Below are positions 1 to 5,730 of a stretch of DNA of 7,931 bases, piece after piece. Position 1 is the first letter of the stretch; every line of letters begins with the position of its first letter. The DNA comes from JBGOTP01 sp041476545. Its GTDB lineage: Bacteria; Acidobacteriota; Vicinamibacteria; Vicinamibacterales; CAVVIG01. The notes under the pieces are model-generated. The model ran no database searches, had not been told where the DNA came from, and saw only the letters and a list, made by a program, of their open reading frames with translations. The position numbers and the translations under genes are program-made. The stretch spans positions 1 through 7,931 of the forward strand of contig JBGOTP010000250.1 in NCBI GenBank assembly GCA_041476545.1. Reading direction: 5' to 3'.

Positions 1-162
1 ATCGACGGTTCGGTACCCGTCCTCGGGGCGCTGCCGGCGGGATGCGGATTCCATCCGCGCTGCCCCGATCGATTCGACCCCTGTTCGTCGGCGCCTCCTC
101 CGGAGTACGCGGTCGGCCCCGGACACACGGCGCGATGCTATTTGCATGATGCCGCTCGTTGA
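1..162 (+). CDS. Oligopeptide/dipeptide ABC transporter ATPase, OppD/DppD type, C-terminal 53 residues (5'-truncated by the window)
   Basis: Reading frame 1 is open from the window edge to a TGA at 160-162 and encodes the family's C-terminal oligo_HPY extension. It has the typical glycine-rich lead-in, then C15-GFHPR-C21, C28 and C46 (numbered in this fragment), ending near RCYLHDAAR. In the family this tail follows the nucleotide-binding domain, and its four cysteines ligate an Fe-S cluster in at least some DppD/OppD proteins. The ATPase core lies outside the window. The product would be one of two cytoplasmic ATPases driving peptide (or nickel) import. The last 17 bases overlap the start of the next gene, so the two are probably translationally coupled and act as a heterodimer. 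The permease and binding-protein genes presumably lie further upstream. Substrate cannot be told from this fragment. Confidence 0.88.
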   Translation: MDGSVPVLGALPAGCGFHPRCPDRFDPCSSAPPPEYAVGPGHTARCYLHDAAR

Positions 163-1027
163 AGTTTCCCATCTGGTCAAGTACTTCGCCAGGCGCGGAG
201 GGTGGTTTCGCCCGGGCACCTTCGTCGAAGCCGTGAACGATGTGAGCTTCAGTATCGAGGAGGGGGAGACATTCGGTCTGGTCGGCGAATCTGGGAGCGG
301 GAAGACCACAACCGGACGTTGCATCCTACGCCTAGTCGAGCCGACTTCCGGCAGCGTGCGATTTCGCGGCCAGGACGTGCTCGCCCTCCCGCGGCGTCGC
401 CTCCGGGAAGCACGGCGTGACATGCAGATCGTGTTCCAGGATCCGTACTCCTCGCTCAATCCCCGGATGCGAGCGCGCGAGATCGTTGAGGAGCCGTTGA
501 TTATCCACGGGCTCGCAGCGCGAGCCGCGCGGCGGGAGCGGGTGTCGGAGCTGTTCAACCTGGTCGGGCTTGATCCGGTGCACCTCGACCGCTATCCGAA
601 GCAATTCAGCGGCGGACAGCGGCAGCGCATCGGCCTGGCTCGCGCGCTGGCGCTGAACCCCTCGTTCGTGGTACTCGACGAACCTGTGTCGGCGCTCGAT
701 GTGTCGGTCCAAGCCCAAGTCGTCAACCTGCTGCAGGATCTGCAAGAGCGGCTGAAGCTCACGTATCTCTTCATCGCGCACGATCTGCGCCTCGTGGAGC
801 ACATCTGCAATCGCGTCGCGGTGATGTATCTCGGAAGAATCGTCGAAATAGGTCCCACAGTCGCGCTGTTCGCAGCGCCACAGCACCCCTACACGCAGGC
901 CCTGCTCTCGGCGATCCCGGTCCTCAATCCAGACAGTCCGCGCCATCGGTTGACACTTGACCAGACGTCCATTGACCGGAATACCGCGCTCAAGGAAATT
1001 GCCGCCGGCCACTGGGCCGCGGTGTAA
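146..1027 (+). CDS. Oligopeptide/dipeptide ABC transporter ATPase, OppF/DppF type
   Basis: Complete 293-residue ABC ATPase of the peptide/nickel importer class. Visible motifs are Walker A GESGSGKT (47-54), the Q-loop block VFQDPYSSLNPR typical of OppF/DppF (Q98), signature FSGGQ (154-158, F in place of the usual L), Walker B FVVLDEP (174-180, catalytic E179) and the H-loop histidine H212. The early segment ending HPYTQALLSAIP (247-258) starts the oligo_HPY extension, but the protein then ends in a short tail with no Cys motif. It is therefore shorter than the usual 320-330 residues. This looks like a natural short subfamily rather than a frameshift, because the tail ends in a plausible KEIAAGHWAAV. 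ATG 146 and ATG 149 are both possible starts; neither has a clear Shine-Dalgarno site, and the start lies inside the end of the OppD-type gene, consistent with coupled translation. Expected to pair with that protein at the inner membrane to energise peptide uptake. Confidence 0.93.
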   Translation: MMPLVEVSHLVKYFARRGGWFRPGTFVEAVNDVSFSIEEGETFGLVGESGSGKTTTGRCILRLVEPTSGSVRFRGQDVLALPRRRLREARRDMQIVFQDPYSSLNPRMRAREIVEEPLIIHGLAARAARRERVSELFNLVGLDPVHLDRYPKQFSGGQRQRIGLARALALNPSFVVLDEPVSALDVSVQAQVVNLLQDLQERLKLTYLFIAHDLRLVEHICNRVAVMYLGRIVEIGPTVALFAAPQHPYTQALLSAIPVLNPDSPRHRLTLDQTSIDRNTALKEIAAGHWAAV

Positions 1028-1105
1028 TCGTCAGTCGCCCGTCTCGTCGTCGGGGTGAACCAGAGGCCGATGCCGGCAGACCATCGATTGCCGTAGACTA
1101 GGCAC

Positions 1106-1954
1106 GTGGCGATGTCCTCGGTGTCTCGTGCACGGTTCCTGCGGCGGTTCAGCGCGTCGTTCCTTGCGCTGCTCGTGAGCACTTCGGTTGGCACGGGACT
1201 TTTCGCGCAGTGGGCATCGCGACCGTCCCGAAGCGCCATGAACTACGCCACACCCGACAGTTTCGATGGAGCGTTTCAATTCTGCCGGATCGAGTTCCGG
1301 AATGCATCCAACGGCGATGGCAATGGCTGGGATGTCGACTATCCCAGGGCCGATCAAAATCTCTCGATTCGCCTGTCGGAGCTGACCAAGGCCTCTGTCA
1401 GCTTCGATGATCGGAAGGAGCCGAATCATCTGTGGCTCCGGCTCACCCAGCCCGAGCTCTTTCGCTGCCCGTTCATCATGATGACGGAAGTCGGCGGACT
1501 CTACTTGGACGATCGGGAAGCCCTGAGTCTGCACAACTACCTGGTCAAGGGCGGTTTTCTGTGGGCTGACGACTTCTGGGGTGAGCGCGCGTGGGCCATC
1601 TGGGAAAGCCAGATCCGAAAAGCCCTGCCTTCAGGTACGTATCCCATGGTCGACCTTCCCCTCGATCATCCGATTTTTCATGAGGTCATCAATGTCCCGA
1701 AGTTTCCGCAGATCCCCTCGATCGGCTTCTGGCGAGGCGGGCGCGGGACATCCGAACGTGGCGCAGACAGTGCGGTCCCGCACGCCCGCGGCATTCTCGA
1801 CGCGCATGGCCGCGTCATGGTGTTGATTACCCACAACACCGACTTCGGCGATGCGTACGAGCGCGAAACCGACGACCCCGAATACTTTCAGCGATTTTCA
1901 ATCGACGGGTACGCATTCGGCATCAATGCGCTCGTGTATGGGATGACGCACTGA
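1106..1954 (+). CDS. DUF4159 domain-containing exported protein
   Basis: Protein of 282 residues from GTG 1106 (280 from ATG 1112). An in-frame TAG at 1094-1096 limits the start. ATG 1112 has a weak AGG about 9 bases upstream and GTG 1106 has nothing, so ATG is slightly preferred. Residues 8-35 form an N-terminal export signal: basic RARFLRR, then a hydrophobic run (about 18-33) ending GLFA-Q, a possible signal peptidase I site; an uncleaved anchor is also possible. The rest matches my recollection of DUF4159: a tyrosine/aspartate-rich beginning (YPRADQNL, 79-86), MMTEVGGLYL (125-134), NYLVKGGFLWADDFWG (144-159), LPLDHPIFH (184-192), RVMVLITHNTDFGDAY (236-251) and GYAFGINALVYGMTH at the end. 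The family is thought to have a glutamine-amidotransferase-like fold, but I see no obvious catalytic cysteine in it here. Its biological role is unknown. It follows the opp-type genes by 78 bp on the same strand, with no evident functional link. Confidence 0.85.
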   Translation: MAMSSVSRARFLRRFSASFLALLVSTSVGTGLFAQWASRPSRSAMNYATPDSFDGAFQFCRIEFRNASNGDGNGWDVDYPRADQNLSIRLSELTKASVSFDDRKEPNHLWLRLTQPELFRCPFIMMTEVGGLYLDDREALSLHNYLVKGGFLWADDFWGERAWAIWESQIRKALPSGTYPMVDLPLDHPIFHEVINVPKFPQIPSIGFWRGGRGTSERGADSAVPHARGILDAHGRVMVLITHNTDFGDAYERETDDPEYFQRFSIDGYAFGINALVYGMTH

Positions 1955-1956
1955 AT

Positions 1957-2029
1957 GGGTTCGCGGGGTTCACCGGGTTCACGAGGTTCTGGAGGTTCTG
2001 GAGGTTCTGGGGTAGTTCTGAGGGTCCGG
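1957..2029. repeat. 9-bp tandem repeat array between convergent genes
   Basis: Six consecutive 9-bp units fill 1957-2010: GGGTTCGCG, GGGTTCACC, GGGTTCACG, then AGGTTCTGG three times exactly. A seventh unit is disturbed (GGTAGTTCTG, 2011-2020), and AGGGTCCGG (2021-2029) is a more decayed copy. The consensus is RGGTTCNNG. The array begins 2 bases after the stop codon of the DUF4159 gene and ends just before the stop codon of the convergent ABC ATPase gene. It therefore occupies almost the whole 79-bp gap. The identity of the three central units suggests recent slippage. It contains no strong hairpin and no T-run, so it is not an intrinsic terminator of the usual form. Confidence 0.9.
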
Positions 2030-2033
2030 CGTT

Positions 2034-2720
2034 CTACGCGGCGCGGCGCACGTCGTTTTCAACCTGGCCGTCGCGAATGTGAATCGCTCGGTAGGCGTAC
2101 GCGGCGACGTCGGGTTCGTGCGTGACGAGGACGATCGTATTACCCGCCTTGTGCAGCCGCTCGAACACGCCCATGATTTCCAGGCCGGTCTTGGAATCCA
2201 GATTTCCCGTCGGCTCGTCCGCCAACAGGATCGACGGATCATTGACGAGTGCGCGGGCGATGGCCACACGCTGACGCTGCCCTCCGGAGAGTTCGTTGGG
2301 ACGATGGTTCATGCGGGACGTGAGTTCGACTTTGTCGAGCGCGCCTTTCGCGCGCTGTTCCCGCTCCTTCGCGGGAATGCCTGCGTACACGAGCGGCAGT
2401 TCGACATTGCGAAGGGCCGTCGCGCGAGGCAACAGGTTGAACGTCTGAAATACGAAGCCGATTTCCTTGTTGCGAATCTGGGCGAGTTCGTTGTCGTTCA
2501 TCCGCCCCACCTGCTTTTCGTTCAGCAGGTACGAGCCTTTGCTCGGCGTGTCGAGACAGCCAATGAGATTCATCAACGTCGACTTGCCCGACCCGGATGG
2601 CCCCATGATGGCGACGTACTCGCCGCGTTCAATCTGAATCGACACGCCGCGCAGGGCGTGAATCTCCTCCGAACCCATGATGTAGGTCTTCCAGAGATCG
2701 ACGGTCTCGATGAGTGCCAT
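2034..2720 (-). CDS. ABC transporter ATP-binding protein, MacB/LolD family
   Basis: Complete 228-residue ATPase. It carries Walker A GPSGSGKS (40-47), Q-loop Q92 in GFVFQTFNLLPR, signature LSGGQRQRVAIARAL (144-158), Walker B ILLADEP (164-170, E169), D-loop GNLDS (172-176) and H-loop H201 in LVTHEPDVA. The sequence style, in particular FQTFNLLPRATALRNVELPLVYAG and ADEPTGNLDS, is that of the MacB/LolD/FtsE group, which power outward or mechanotransmission-type transporters rather than importers. Such ATPases need a FtsX-like permease. None is encoded here: the next gene downstream is convergent, and the gene upstream is the GspE-like ATPase, whose stop codon is 12 bp before this start. Co-transcription with that gene is very likely. 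The start ATG is preceded by AAAGG only 2 bases away, a weak ribosome site. The substrate cannot be inferred. Confidence 0.93.
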   Translation of the reverse strand: MALIETVDLWKTYIMGSEEIHALRGVSIQIERGEYVAIMGPSGSGKSTLMNLIGCLDTPSKGSYLLNEKQVGRMNDNELAQIRNKEIGFVFQTFNLLPRATALRNVELPLVYAGIPAKEREQRAKGALDKVELTSRMNHRPNELSGGQRQRVAIARALVNDPSILLADEPTGNLDSKTGLEIMGVFERLHKAGNTIVLVTHEPDVAAYAYRAIHIRDGQVENDVRRAA

Positions 2721-2732
2721 AGCCTTTAGATA

Positions 2733-4604
2733 CTACGACAGGCGTCCAGGAAGTGTTCCTGAGGACGTGCTTCGGGCGCAATAGGGGCAAAACGTCCATC
2801 CCGGCCGCAAGGATCGGCCGCAGTGCCGGCAGCTGTGATCCAGTCGCGTGCCGCACCGCGGGCACGCCATGAAATTGACCGCCACTACGGCACCGCACGA
2901 CCTGCAGAGCGCTCGCAGCCCCTTCGGCTCGGTCACAACGCGCAGCAGCTCCTCCAATGTCGTAACGCCAGCCCGCACCTTCGCCAAGCCGTCCTCTCCA
3001 AGCGTCGTCAGACCGCCGGCAATCGCCCCTTCGCGAAGGTCGTCGTCGGCCGCGCGCGAGGTGATGAGCCGTCGCAGCGTGTCATCAACCGTCATGACTT
3101 CGAAGAGGCCGATTCGGCCCCGGTAGCCCGTGTAGTGGCACTGGTCGCAGCCGACGGCGCTGAAGAACGATCCGGCCTCACCTGCGTCCTCCGCGACATT
3201 CAGCAAGTGAACGGTCTCGGCACGCGGCGCGTACGGTTGCCGGCAACGGCCGCACAGCCGTCGCACCAGCCGCTCGGTCACTACGCCGACAACCGCGCTC
3301 GCAATCACGCCGGGGGCAACGCCAAGATCGACCAAACGATTCACGGCTGCGGGAGCATCATCGGCTGGCAATGTGGACAGCAACAGGAGCCCGCTCCGGG
3401 CCGCCCGCATGGTCATCTCCGTGGTCTCAGTGTCGCGCAGCTCCCCGATGAGAATCACATCGGGATCCTGAGCAAGAACTGATCGCAAGGCGCGGGCAAA
3501 TGCACCATCGATGGGCGCGCCAATCGCCGTTTGAATGACACCACTCCCGATCTGGTACTCAATCGGATCCTCGATCGTGACGCTGTTCGTGCGCTCCACC
3601 GCGATCGACGCGAGCGCCGCGCTGGCGGTCGTCGTCTTGCCGCTTCCCTTCGGCCCGACGATGAGGATGAGGCCTTGTCGGCGCCTGAGGAGACCCTGGA
3701 AGTCCTCGAGCGCCCGCGGAGACAGACCGATCGCGTCGAGTGCCGGCGCTCGTTTGTGATCATCGAGCATCCGCATCACGACTTTTTCACCGTACGCCGT
3801 CCGAAGCGTCGATACGCGGAAATCAACGGAGACGCCCTTGTCGCCGGAGGCGCGCAGGCGGCCGTCCTGCGGCAACCTCTTTTCCGCGATCTCCATGCCG
3901 GCGATCGTCTTGATCTGGTTAGTCAGCTCCTCATGCAATCGCGTGGGCAGCTCGAGGACGTCTGTGAGCAGTCCGTCCAGCCGATGGCGAATGCGCACAC
4001 ATCTTTCGGTCGGCTCGATATGGATGTCGGTCGCGGCGTTCGCCAGGGCCATTCCGATCAGCACACTGGCCAGATCCGCGACGGGCAACGCGTCCGCGCC
4101 ATGCCCGGGTCCGATGCCGGCCTCCGCCCCCGTATCAGCGACGTCATCTACATCGGGATACGCCGTCCCAATGGCGTCGAGGATTTCACTCCGCACCGCC
4201 ACGACCGGCTTGATGCGGTAGCCCGTCTGAATTTCCAGATCCTGAACGAGGCTGAACTGCAACGGGTCCGCCATGGCGACGGTCAACACGTTCCGCTCGA
4301 GCTCGATCGCGAGACACAGGTACTCCCGCGCAGTCTCTCTGGCGACGAGCGCGACGACGGTCGGGGCCGGTGGATTCGCCGCCAGACTGACGTAGGGAAA
4401 TCCGAGCTGACGGGCAAGGGCCTCTGCGACCTGCTTGTCGGTGGCGAACTTCATCCGGACGAGGATCTCGCCGATGTGCCCGCGCTGGTGCTCGTGCTCG
4501 ATGAGCGCGGCCCGAAGGTTATCTTCGGTGATCAGGCCGGCCTGAACCAGACACTCACCGATCTTCTGTCTCGTGGACGTGCGCGTTCGGCGTGGGTGGG
4601 CCAT
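2733..4604 (-). CDS. GspE/PilB-like type II secretion/type IV pilus ATPase with N-terminal MshEN domain and C-terminal double zinc ribbon
   Basis: Protein of 623 residues. Residues about 10-150 form an MshEN (GspE_N) domain with two repeats, KIGECLVQAGLITEDNL (14-30) and HIGEILVRMKFATDKQV (43-59), similar to the cyclic di-GMP-binding repeats of MshE. The GspE ATPase core follows: ATDIHIEP (191-198), RLPQDGR (243-249), Walker A GPKGSGKT (317-324, K where T is usual), Asp box VTIEDPIEYQ (342-351) and Walker B VILIGELRD (383-391, E388). The His-box region reads SGLLLLSTLPADDA (404-417), so both histidines of the usual GHLV..TLHTNDA are replaced. The family tetracysteine site is intact: C451, C454, C486, C489. 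After the normal end of the family comes an extra zinc-ribbon pair: C567/C570, C581/C584, C592/C595 and C606/C609. It heads an operon with the MacB-type ATPase. No secretin, pilin or inner-membrane platform gene is visible, so the motor it serves is unknown. A non-motor or regulatory role is possible. Confidence 0.9.
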   Translation of the reverse strand: MAHPRRTRTSTRQKIGECLVQAGLITEDNLRAALIEHEHQRGHIGEILVRMKFATDKQVAEALARQLGFPYVSLAANPPAPTVVALVARETAREYLCLAIELERNVLTVAMADPLQFSLVQDLEIQTGYRIKPVVAVRSEILDAIGTAYPDVDDVADTGAEAGIGPGHGADALPVADLASVLIGMALANAATDIHIEPTERCVRIRHRLDGLLTDVLELPTRLHEELTNQIKTIAGMEIAEKRLPQDGRLRASGDKGVSVDFRVSTLRTAYGEKVVMRMLDDHKRAPALDAIGLSPRALEDFQGLLRRRQGLILIVGPKGSGKTTTASAALASIAVERTNSVTIEDPIEYQIGSGVIQTAIGAPIDGAFARALRSVLAQDPDVILIGELRDTETTEMTMRAARSGLLLLSTLPADDAPAAVNRLVDLGVAPGVIASAVVGVVTERLVRRLCGRCRQPYAPRAETVHLLNVAEDAGEAGSFFSAVGCDQCHYTGYRGRIGLFEVMTVDDTLRRLITSRAADDDLREGAIAGGLTTLGEDGLAKVRAGVTTLEELLRVVTEPKGLRALCRSCGAVVAVNFMACPRCGTRLDHSCRHCGRSLRPGWTFCPYCARSTSSGTLPGRLS

Positions 4605-4611
4605 TCCGTCT

Positions 4612-4617
4612 TTTATT
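4612..4617 (-). promoter_or_regulatory. Possible -10 element for the GspE-like gene
   Basis: On the minus strand AATAAA lies 7 bases before the ATG of the GspE-like gene, within the AT-richest patch of the divergent region. It matches four of six positions of TATAAT. No good -35 hexamer was found at 16-18 bp spacing. If used, transcription would begin at or next to the start codon. This is weak, single-site evidence. Confidence 0.2.
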
Positions 4618-4646
4618 CTCAGTCAGAACCCACCTCCGCGGGTAAT

Positions 4647-4662
4647 GCCGGCTTGCGCCGGC
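4647..4662. other. Perfect 6-bp GC inverted repeat (potential hairpin) in the divergent intergenic region
   Basis: GCCGGC, loop TTGC, GCCGGC: each arm is also self-complementary. It lies roughly midway between the divergent starts of the GspE-like gene (ATG at 4604, minus strand) and the GGDEF gene (ATG at 4691, plus strand). There is no T-run on either side, so it is not a typical intrinsic terminator. It could be a 5'-leader hairpin, an operator-like palindrome for a dimeric regulator, or a dispersed extragenic palindrome. Confidence 0.55.
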
Positions 4663-4690
4663 CCATCGCTTGAGCCAACATCGGTAGCAC

Positions 4691-5701
4691 ATGGGTCAGC
4701 GTGGCGGCGCCAGTCAGAGTGTCACGGGAAGGAGCTTGACGCGCATCCCGGACGATCTGCGCCAAGCGACCGCCGCCGTGCTCCTCGATCGGGCCGACTC
4801 GATCGTTGCCGACGCCGTCGCTGTCTTTCCGTTCATCGGTGTGGAACACGTCGATGCTGCGTACTGCCATCAGGTGGGACACGAGCTGATCCGGCTGCTC
4901 ACGTTCGCGGTGCGCGACGACCGGCTCGATGCCCACGACGACCTCGTCGCGGTCCTGCTTCGCCTGCTGCAGGATCGGTCGGTACCGATGGTTCGCCTCT
5001 TCGCATTCGCCTATCTCATCGAGCGGGCGGCGCTGGACGACATCGCGCTAGGCGACGCGATCGGCGCCACGACCGAGCCGTGGCCCCTCGTGGCCCAGCT
5101 CGTTCGGCGCGCCTCATTCGAACTCCTCGCCGCTATTGCCGAGCACGCGCGCCAGAATCCCGCCAGTGCGGCCACCGTCGATGCCCTCACCACGCTTTAC
5201 AGGCGACCGATTCTCGATGCCGTGCTGGCCAAAGAGATCGAGCGAGCCAGACGCTTCGGCCATCCTGTCTCGCTCATCCTCTTCGACGTCGATCGCCTGT
5301 CGACGATCAATGCGGACCACGGCTACAGCGTGGGCGACAAGGTCCTGGAGCGGCTCGGAATCCTGATTCGCGGTTTCTTCCGCCAGCACGATTGGGTGGC
5401 GCGGCATTCAGACGACGCCATCGCCGTATTGCTGACGCACACCGATCCCGAGCACGCCACGAAACTGGCTGAAGCCGTGCGGGGAATGGTCGAGGAACGG
5501 CTCACCTTCATCGACCACCGAACGAATCGGCCGGTGCACGTCACGCTGAGCGGGTCAATTGTCCACCTGCGCCTCACGACAGCCGACCTCATCGACACGG
5601 ATCGGCTCATCGCCGCATCGGAGGCGGCGGTCGGACGCGCGAAACGGCAGGGCCGGAACCGCGTCGAACGGATAGACGGCCTCACGTCCCAGATCACCTG
5701 A
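4691..5701 (+). CDS. Degenerate GGDEF domain protein with an unassigned helical N-terminal domain
   Basis: Protein of 336 residues. Residues about 165-325 form a GGDEF domain: DALTTLYRRPIL (164-175), FDVDRLSTINADHGYSVGD (198-216, with the metal/substrate positions D199, N207 and D216 kept) and the typical closing stretch AAVGRAKRQGRNRV (312-325). The signature loop that should read GGDEF is SDDAI (240-244): both glycines, the glutamate and the phenylalanine are lost and only the central D242 remains. RQHD (231-234) sits exactly five residues before the loop, the position of the RxxD inhibitory site. Diguanylate cyclase activity is therefore unlikely, while cyclic di-GMP binding is possible. 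Residues about 20-150 are soluble, mostly helical and unlike any domain I can name; no signal peptide or membrane segment is evident. An in-frame TAG at 4685-4687 makes ATG 4691 the earliest start, but it lacks a Shine-Dalgarno site. TTG 4736 (residue 16) sits one base after GGAAGGAG, too close for ideal use. Divergent from the GspE-like gene. Confidence 0.85.
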   Translation: MGQRGGASQSVTGRSLTRIPDDLRQATAAVLLDRADSIVADAVAVFPFIGVEHVDAAYCHQVGHELIRLLTFAVRDDRLDAHDDLVAVLLRLLQDRSVPMVRLFAFAYLIERAALDDIALGDAIGATTEPWPLVAQLVRRASFELLAAIAEHARQNPASAATVDALTTLYRRPILDAVLAKEIERARRFGHPVSLILFDVDRLSTINADHGYSVGDKVLERLGILIRGFFRQHDWVARHSDDAIAVLLTHTDPEHATKLAEAVRGMVEERLTFIDHRTNRPVHVTLSGSIVHLRLTTADLIDTDRLIAASEAAVGRAKRQGRNRVERIDGLTSQIT

Positions 5702-5730
5702 AGTTAGCCTCGGACCTGGCCCCGCGTCAG

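Noticed and set aside
1028..1105. Intrinsic terminator after the OppF-type gene
   Set aside because: Only a 4-bp stem (CCCG/CGGG) with a long loop and no T-run was found, too weak to call.
1031..1534. Minus-strand open frame of 167 codons opposite the DUF4159 gene
   Set aside because: The plus strand has a signal peptide and family motifs across the same bases; the minus frame shows none.
1955..2125. Small 56-codon frame starting immediately after the DUF4159 stop (TGA-ATG), with a repeated Gly-Ser-X beginning
   Set aside because: The GS-rich part is just translation of the 9-bp repeat, and the rest is an Arg-rich shadow of the convergent ABC ATPase; there is no ribosome site or family match.
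2034..2720. Assigning the ABC ATPase specifically to lolD, macB or ftsE
   Set aside because: The motifs fit the whole group and no permease is present to separate the members, so no gene symbol was given.
3531..4673. Long plus-strand open frame of 380 codons opposite the GspE-like gene
   Set aside because: It is fully antisense to a gene with clear domain motifs; its translation is rich in Arg/Asp/His without recognisable domains, as expected for shadow frames in GC-rich DNA.
4573..5472. Plus-strand open frame of 299 codons overlapping the GGDEF gene
   Set aside because: Out of frame with the GGDEF gene and extremely Arg/Pro-rich, a typical shadow.
5702..5730. Terminator between the convergent GGDEF and acs genes
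   Set aside because: The 29-bp gap has no convincing stem-loop and no T-run on either strand.
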